From Neolecta irregularis DAH-3 (taxonomy: Eukaryota > Ascomycota > Neolectomycetes > Neolectales > Neolectaceae), in NCBI GenBank assembly GCA_001929475.1, contig LXFE01000210.1, forward strand, positions 1 through 12,395: 12,395 bases of DNA, in the 5' to 3' direction. This document shows positions 9,689-12,395 of the stretch, piece by piece (the stretch's first letter is position 1; the number at the start of each line of letters is the position of its first letter). The position numbers and the translations under genes are program-made. Below the pieces are notes generated by a model, which worked only from the letters and a program-made list of their open reading frames with translations, was not told the origin of the DNA and ran no database searches.

Positions 9689-10084
9689 TCAAATTTCACG
9701 TTGTGGGTGTACCACAAATTCAAACTTTTTCCGGAGAAGGTTGACTGATAGATATTCTGACGTATCAGTCTCCGTCCGAGTGACAGAATCAGTTTGAGTA
9801 CTAGATTGTGTACCAGGTTCCATTTGAGTGACATCAGTTTGAGTACTAGATTGGTTATCAGGTTCCATTTGAGTACTAGATTGGATATCAAGTTCCATTT
9901 GGATGTTATCAGTTTGAGGGCTCTATTCGTCGGGATTCTTTGGAGTGACAGTGTTAGTTTTTATCATAGCACTAGATTCGATGGCAAGCCCCCTCTTTTT
10001 CGCAAATCTCTCCAACTGTTTTCTGGAAAAATCATACAACTCTGTTTTTCCCGCAGATAACTGGACTCCACTCGCCGTATCCAT
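9689..10084 (-). pseudogene. SAP-like / QSST-repeat ORF interrupted by in-frame TAG
   Basis: From an ATG at 10084 the minus strand reads 53 residues (MDTASGVQLSAGKTELYDFS, then RKQLERFAKKRGL...) to a TAG at 9923-9925. The same frame then continues open for 77 more residues: SPQTDNIQ, three Gln/Ser/Thr repeats (9779-9901), and a tail ending FEFVVHPQREI. The helix DFSRKQLERFAKKRGL resembles the first part of a SAP/HeH DNA-binding motif; the match is weak. The TAG could be a CAG (Gln) mutated by one C-to-T change, since Gln fits the surroundings (PDE-Q-SPQTD). I found no GT-AG interval of normal size that removes it in frame. An untested alternative is that the first part is a complete small protein and the repeats are untranslated. 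Confidence 0.4.
9779..9901 (-). repeat. Tandem coding-type repeat, QMEPxxQSSTQTD units
   Basis: Three in-register units of 30, 45 and 48 bases on the minus strand encode QMELDIQSST, QMEPDNQSSTQTDVT and QMEPGTQSSTQTDSVT. All lengths are multiples of three and differ by whole codons, as expected for repeats that expanded while translated. Confidence 0.8.
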
Positions 10085-10159
10085 CGCGTTGATAATGTTC
10101 AACGAGGTGGAATAAATCCAACTCCATCTCCGTTCTTTGTTTATTCCTTTCAACATGCG

Positions 10160-10499
10160 ATTTACCGAGGAAAATGTCTCGTGAGCTAGAGACTAGTGCC
10201 GTATGTTCGAGGCAGAAGGCTAGCTCGTCTGCGATGGCGGGCTACAGATGGAAGGGATCGCAGTCTAGCATTAGTAGGAGATAGAAAAGACATACAAGTG
10301 ACAATAAGCGCGGTAGTCATATCGATTGACATCGATGAAGTGGAGGGAGTAGATGGGTGCGGGCAGGGCGGGCGGTCCGCGTGAAGATAGAGGTCGTAGT
10401 CTACGATGCGGAAGAGGAGAGCGTCCGGGATCCAGGTGAGCAGGACGCTAATCCCAAGTTCTTAACGTATCCATTGTAAACAAATGCTTTTATAACTTT
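10160..10499. other. No supported gene
   Basis: This gap lies between the SAP-like ORF and repeat copy B. A short + strand frame around 10367-10434 reads RAVRVKIEVVVYDAEEESV and ends at a CAG/GTGAGC donor-like site, but no flanking exon could be attached. Otherwise nothing is recognisable. Confidence 0.4.
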
Positions 10500-11527
10500 G
10501 GATAATTGTGTGGTTTTGTATTCTTGATTGGCTGGCCGACTTGTTTTCTCATAATTTTGCAAATTGGACATCATTTTCAGCAGTTTCCATTTGTAAACTT
10601 GATCCACAATTACTTATTATTACTATTAATTCACTGCCCTATTTCCTACTCAGACTTGGTAACGAAAAGATATTGGTCGTCATTCTTTTTTAAAGAAGTC
10701 ATTGTTGATTAAAGAACTAATTCCACCTTTAGCACCAAGATTACTGTGACTGCGTCCACCCTGGATTTTTGGGGGAATATTGTGAGGCTTTTCCTGGGAC
10801 GGAGTCAAATAGTTGTTGTTTACGCCAAAAGAAAACTATGCCAATTTAGAATTGTGAGAATTATATAGAGTGATTACTGGCTGGGCTTGAGGGGGTTTAG
10901 GATTGAAATAATCTTCATCGAATTTAGGACGAGGTGCGGGCTTGCAATTTAGTATGTGGAAATTATAGAGAGTGATTACTTTTTTCTCACGCGGGTAGAA
11001 ACTATCATCCCACAAGCTGTCGTCGAGATTGTAGGCCTGGACCTGTGTCAACTTGGGGAATATATAGAGTTTATCACATTTTTCTGGCCTAACATTGGTA
11101 AAGCTACGACGCTTCCGAGGAGAACGATGAATAGTGCGGACAACATATGATGTAGATGATGACTGAACAGAAATCGTGCTATTTATGTGCAATCTTGGAC
11201 TGACGCCGGATCCGATAGTGAATCGTTTATGTAGACTATCTTGGATTTCATTCTGGATCCGGCGAATTCTTGCCAGCGCCTCCAGCTGCCCCTTGCAGAA
11301 AAATCCTAAACCGCCCAACAGGAGTCAGAGCATTCTCCTTCAAGCTGTTTGGATAACTAAGATAGAGGGGCAGGTGCGGAATATTTGGGGTTTCCTTAAT
11401 TGGTGCAAGTATAGAACCCGTTACTCATGAACATATTCATGTTATATCGAAAAATAATGTTTAGGGTGCGTTCGCCAGCCACCATTTTGACCCTGTACAT
11501 TTTGACAAATTCCAATTTCATTGTGTT
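10500..11527. repeat. Direct repeat, copy B (secreted-protein block)
   Basis: Same-strand partner of 8700-9703. Shared landmarks in order: the CAGTTTCCATTTGTAAACTT stretch (near 10582), the GTAATCAC-type introns, the signal-peptide exon, and a flank running to the motif GTTCGCCAGCCACCATTTTG (near 11470). Copy B carries about 45 extra bases near 11294-11340 in the flank, and its mature-protein exons differ in length from those of copy A. The ends are approximate. Confidence 0.85.
10680..11146 (-). CDS. Small secreted protein, copy B (unrecognised family)
   Basis: Four exons on the minus strand: 11146-11078, 11042-10980, 10940-10878, 10835-10680. Introns are 35, 39 and 42 nt, all phase 0, giving 116 aa. 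The signal peptide (MLSALFIVLLGSVVA) differs from copy A by a single residue. The mature part is cysteine-free: VQAYNLDDSLWDDSFYPREKK with one residue omitted here as needed reads NLDDSLWDDSFY; then FDEDYFNPKPPQ, then FSFGVNNNYLTPSQEKP, then a Gly/Ser/Asn-rich end. Exon 2 is 21 codons here against 35 in copy A, and exon 3 is 21 against 17. A 160-codon unspliced frame covers much of this locus in another phase. It lacks an ATG-led signal peptide, and the matching frame is shifted in copy A, so it is rejected. Both copies look intact. Function is unknown. Confidence 0.75.
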
Positions 11528-11621
11528 CTCTATCTGGATTCTTCGAATCAAGTTTGGTTGCTTTTATTAGATGTTGTCCCATGGACTAGTTCCTCTATCG
11601 AACAATCACGCAATGAATAGC

Positions 11622-11637
11622 TTAGGGTTAGGGTTAG
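11622..11637 (+). repeat. Interstitial telomere-like repeat (TTAGGG)
   Basis: TTAGGGTTAGGGTTAG is two and two-thirds units of the canonical fungal and vertebrate telomere repeat. It lies between the end of repeat copy B and the 3' end of the mannosyltransferase gene. Single TTAGGGTG strings also occur inside both repeat copies (near 9636 and 11460). The run is too short to be a functional telomere. It may be a repair scar, a Tbf1-type binding site or chance. Confidence 0.7.
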
Positions 11638-11715
11638 ATGGATTCTAAATTGAAAACCGGATAATAAGATTGTTCATATTCAGTTACTATTGTCGCTATA
11701 ACGCTCCCGTCAATT

Positions 11716-12395
11716 CTACTCTGCAACCATGGACCATCGTTTACTACAAATAAAACCTGAATTGTGAGTATTTCGAGGCTTTTTGTGGAAAGACCCATGA
11801 ATTCAATGGAATTAGCTGGGTTACAGTGGCACTTTTGCCGAAATTCGGGTTCATTAGGACATTGTGTAAAGATGGTCTTTGCATATCAGCGATATTCTAT
11901 GCTAGCGGAATACATGAGTGTACCCGATATCATTGAAAAAGTGTACTTGTTCCGGTTTGAGAAACATTGCAGTTGCTATACTGTGTATTGGAGCATCTCC
12001 CCATCGTTCATAAAAGAACCCTCCCGTTTGGTCAAGATAATCGAAGTACGTACTGTAGGATACGTTTCTCCAGAAATTCTAGAGATAAGCAATGTGAAAG
12101 GCAAGATAAATATACCAAGTTTCCAATCTCAAAATTAGACCACTATAATTAGCTTCGATCATAAGTGGTTTCCGTACAAAGTGGCATCCATTGTACGATT
12201 TTCCCCCATCGTTACTTATAAATTCTATGAGGTTGTCCTTCACGACCATATCTGGAAACTTGGCCATAAAAGCCTTGGTAGTTTCCCAAAGAGTGGGTAT
12301 CGTTTCTTTGTATTCAGGTAACGAAAGTATGAATCCATAAACTTTCCCACTGTCCTCCATATACAAGAAAGGATCGTAATCAATATCGCAATATC
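11716..12395 (-). CDS. GT15 alpha-1,2-mannosyltransferase (KRE2/MNT1/KTR type), partial
   Basis: C-terminal 176 residues of a Golgi type II membrane enzyme that adds alpha-1,2-mannose from GDP-mannose to O- and N-linked glycans. The 5' part lies beyond the window. Exons on the minus strand: 12395-12178 (partial), 12142-12116, 12078-11914, 11876-11795, 11756-11716. Introns are 35, 37, 37 and 38 nt. Family blocks: [34 protein letters not shown] joined by splicing to [47 protein letters not shown], then CP...CHCNP and a last FICSKRW, ending TAG. The CHFWSNFE and PIHS motifs correspond to regions holding catalytic and metal-binding residues in yeast Kre2. Every junction falls inside a conserved block with correct spacing, so the splicing is well supported. 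It looks intact as far as seen; which KTR subfamily it belongs to is unclear. Confidence 0.93.

Larger units (their letters stand above)
8700..9703. repeat. Direct repeat, copy A (secreted-protein block)
   Basis: This roughly 1 kb block matches 10500-11527 in the same orientation. The best-preserved parts are the upstream flank and signal-peptide exon (9308-9660 region), the introns, and a downstream stretch with CAGTTTCCATTTGTAAACTT near 8790. Across 9331-9450 I count only about four or five differences, mostly transitions. The ends are approximate because similarity fades at both sides. It appears to be a segmental duplication carrying a whole gene. Confidence 0.85.

Noticed and set aside
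10367-10434. Plus-strand exon-like stretch RAVRVKIEVVVYDAEEESV ending at CAG/GTGAGC
   Set aside because: Too short, with no attachable neighbouring exon and no recognised family; noted only in the intergenic entry.
10836-11318. 160-codon unspliced minus-strand frame over repeat copy B with a repeated VITLYN motif
   Set aside because: The equivalent frame in copy A is shifted by a one-base length difference at 9274-9307. Placing that difference in an intron, and starting at the ATG of a clear signal peptide, makes both copies consistent. The VITLYN repeats are the paralogous introns.
8700-11527. LTR retrotransposon with the two blocks as LTRs
   Set aside because: The spacer has no reverse transcriptase, integrase, primer-binding site or polypurine tract, and the blocks contain a spliced secreted-protein gene with diverged exons.
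11764-12138. 124-codon plus-strand frame near the right end
   Set aside because: It is antisense to the GT15 mannosyltransferase exons, whose family motifs are unmistakable on the minus strand.

Overview
The window is nuclear DNA of a fungus. Signs of this are conserved eukaryotic genes broken by very short GT-AG introns, a KRE2/MNT1-type (GT15) mannosyltransferase, a fungal Pex23/24-type peroxin, and a short TTAGGG run. The lineage below Fungi cannot be fixed from this sequence. Every intron I could place is 34-47 nt, so single-frame ORFs hide most of the gene structure. The models below were rebuilt by hand from splice signals plus family conservation.

Layout, left to right. 1-654: no supported gene. 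655-1020: 5'-truncated, nonsense-bearing enolase pseudogene (minus strand) ending against a C-rich low-complexity tract (1021-1275). 1276-2149: no supported gene, with an AT hairpin near its end. 2150-3496: F-box-like, leucine-rich hypothetical gene (+). 3497-4006: intergenic, with a possible minus-strand exon remnant and a pair of E2F/MBF-like sites just upstream of MCM7. 4007-6529: complete seven-exon MCM7 (+, 761 aa). 6717-7926: three-exon, strikingly GC-rich Pex23/24-family peroxin (minus, 375 aa), convergent with MCM7. 8037-8700: mostly empty. About 8700-9703 and 10500-11527: two direct copies of a roughly 1 kb block. Each holds a four-exon gene for a small secreted protein (minus strand; copies A and B). 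Between the copies is an interrupted SAP-like/QSST-repeat ORF. 11622-11637: short interstitial telomere-like repeat. 11716-12395: C-terminal 176 residues of a GT15 alpha-1,2-mannosyltransferase (minus), cut by the window edge.

The housekeeping genes are unrelated in function: replication licensing and helicase, peroxisome membrane, and Golgi glycosylation. The most interesting part is the secreted-protein pair. Signal peptide, upstream flank and introns are nearly identical between the copies, while the exons for the mature protein have diverged in sequence and length. That pattern is typical of fast-evolving secreted families such as effectors. All three introns are phase 0 and resemble one another, which suggests the gene grew by exon-intron module duplication. 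I do not recognise the family.
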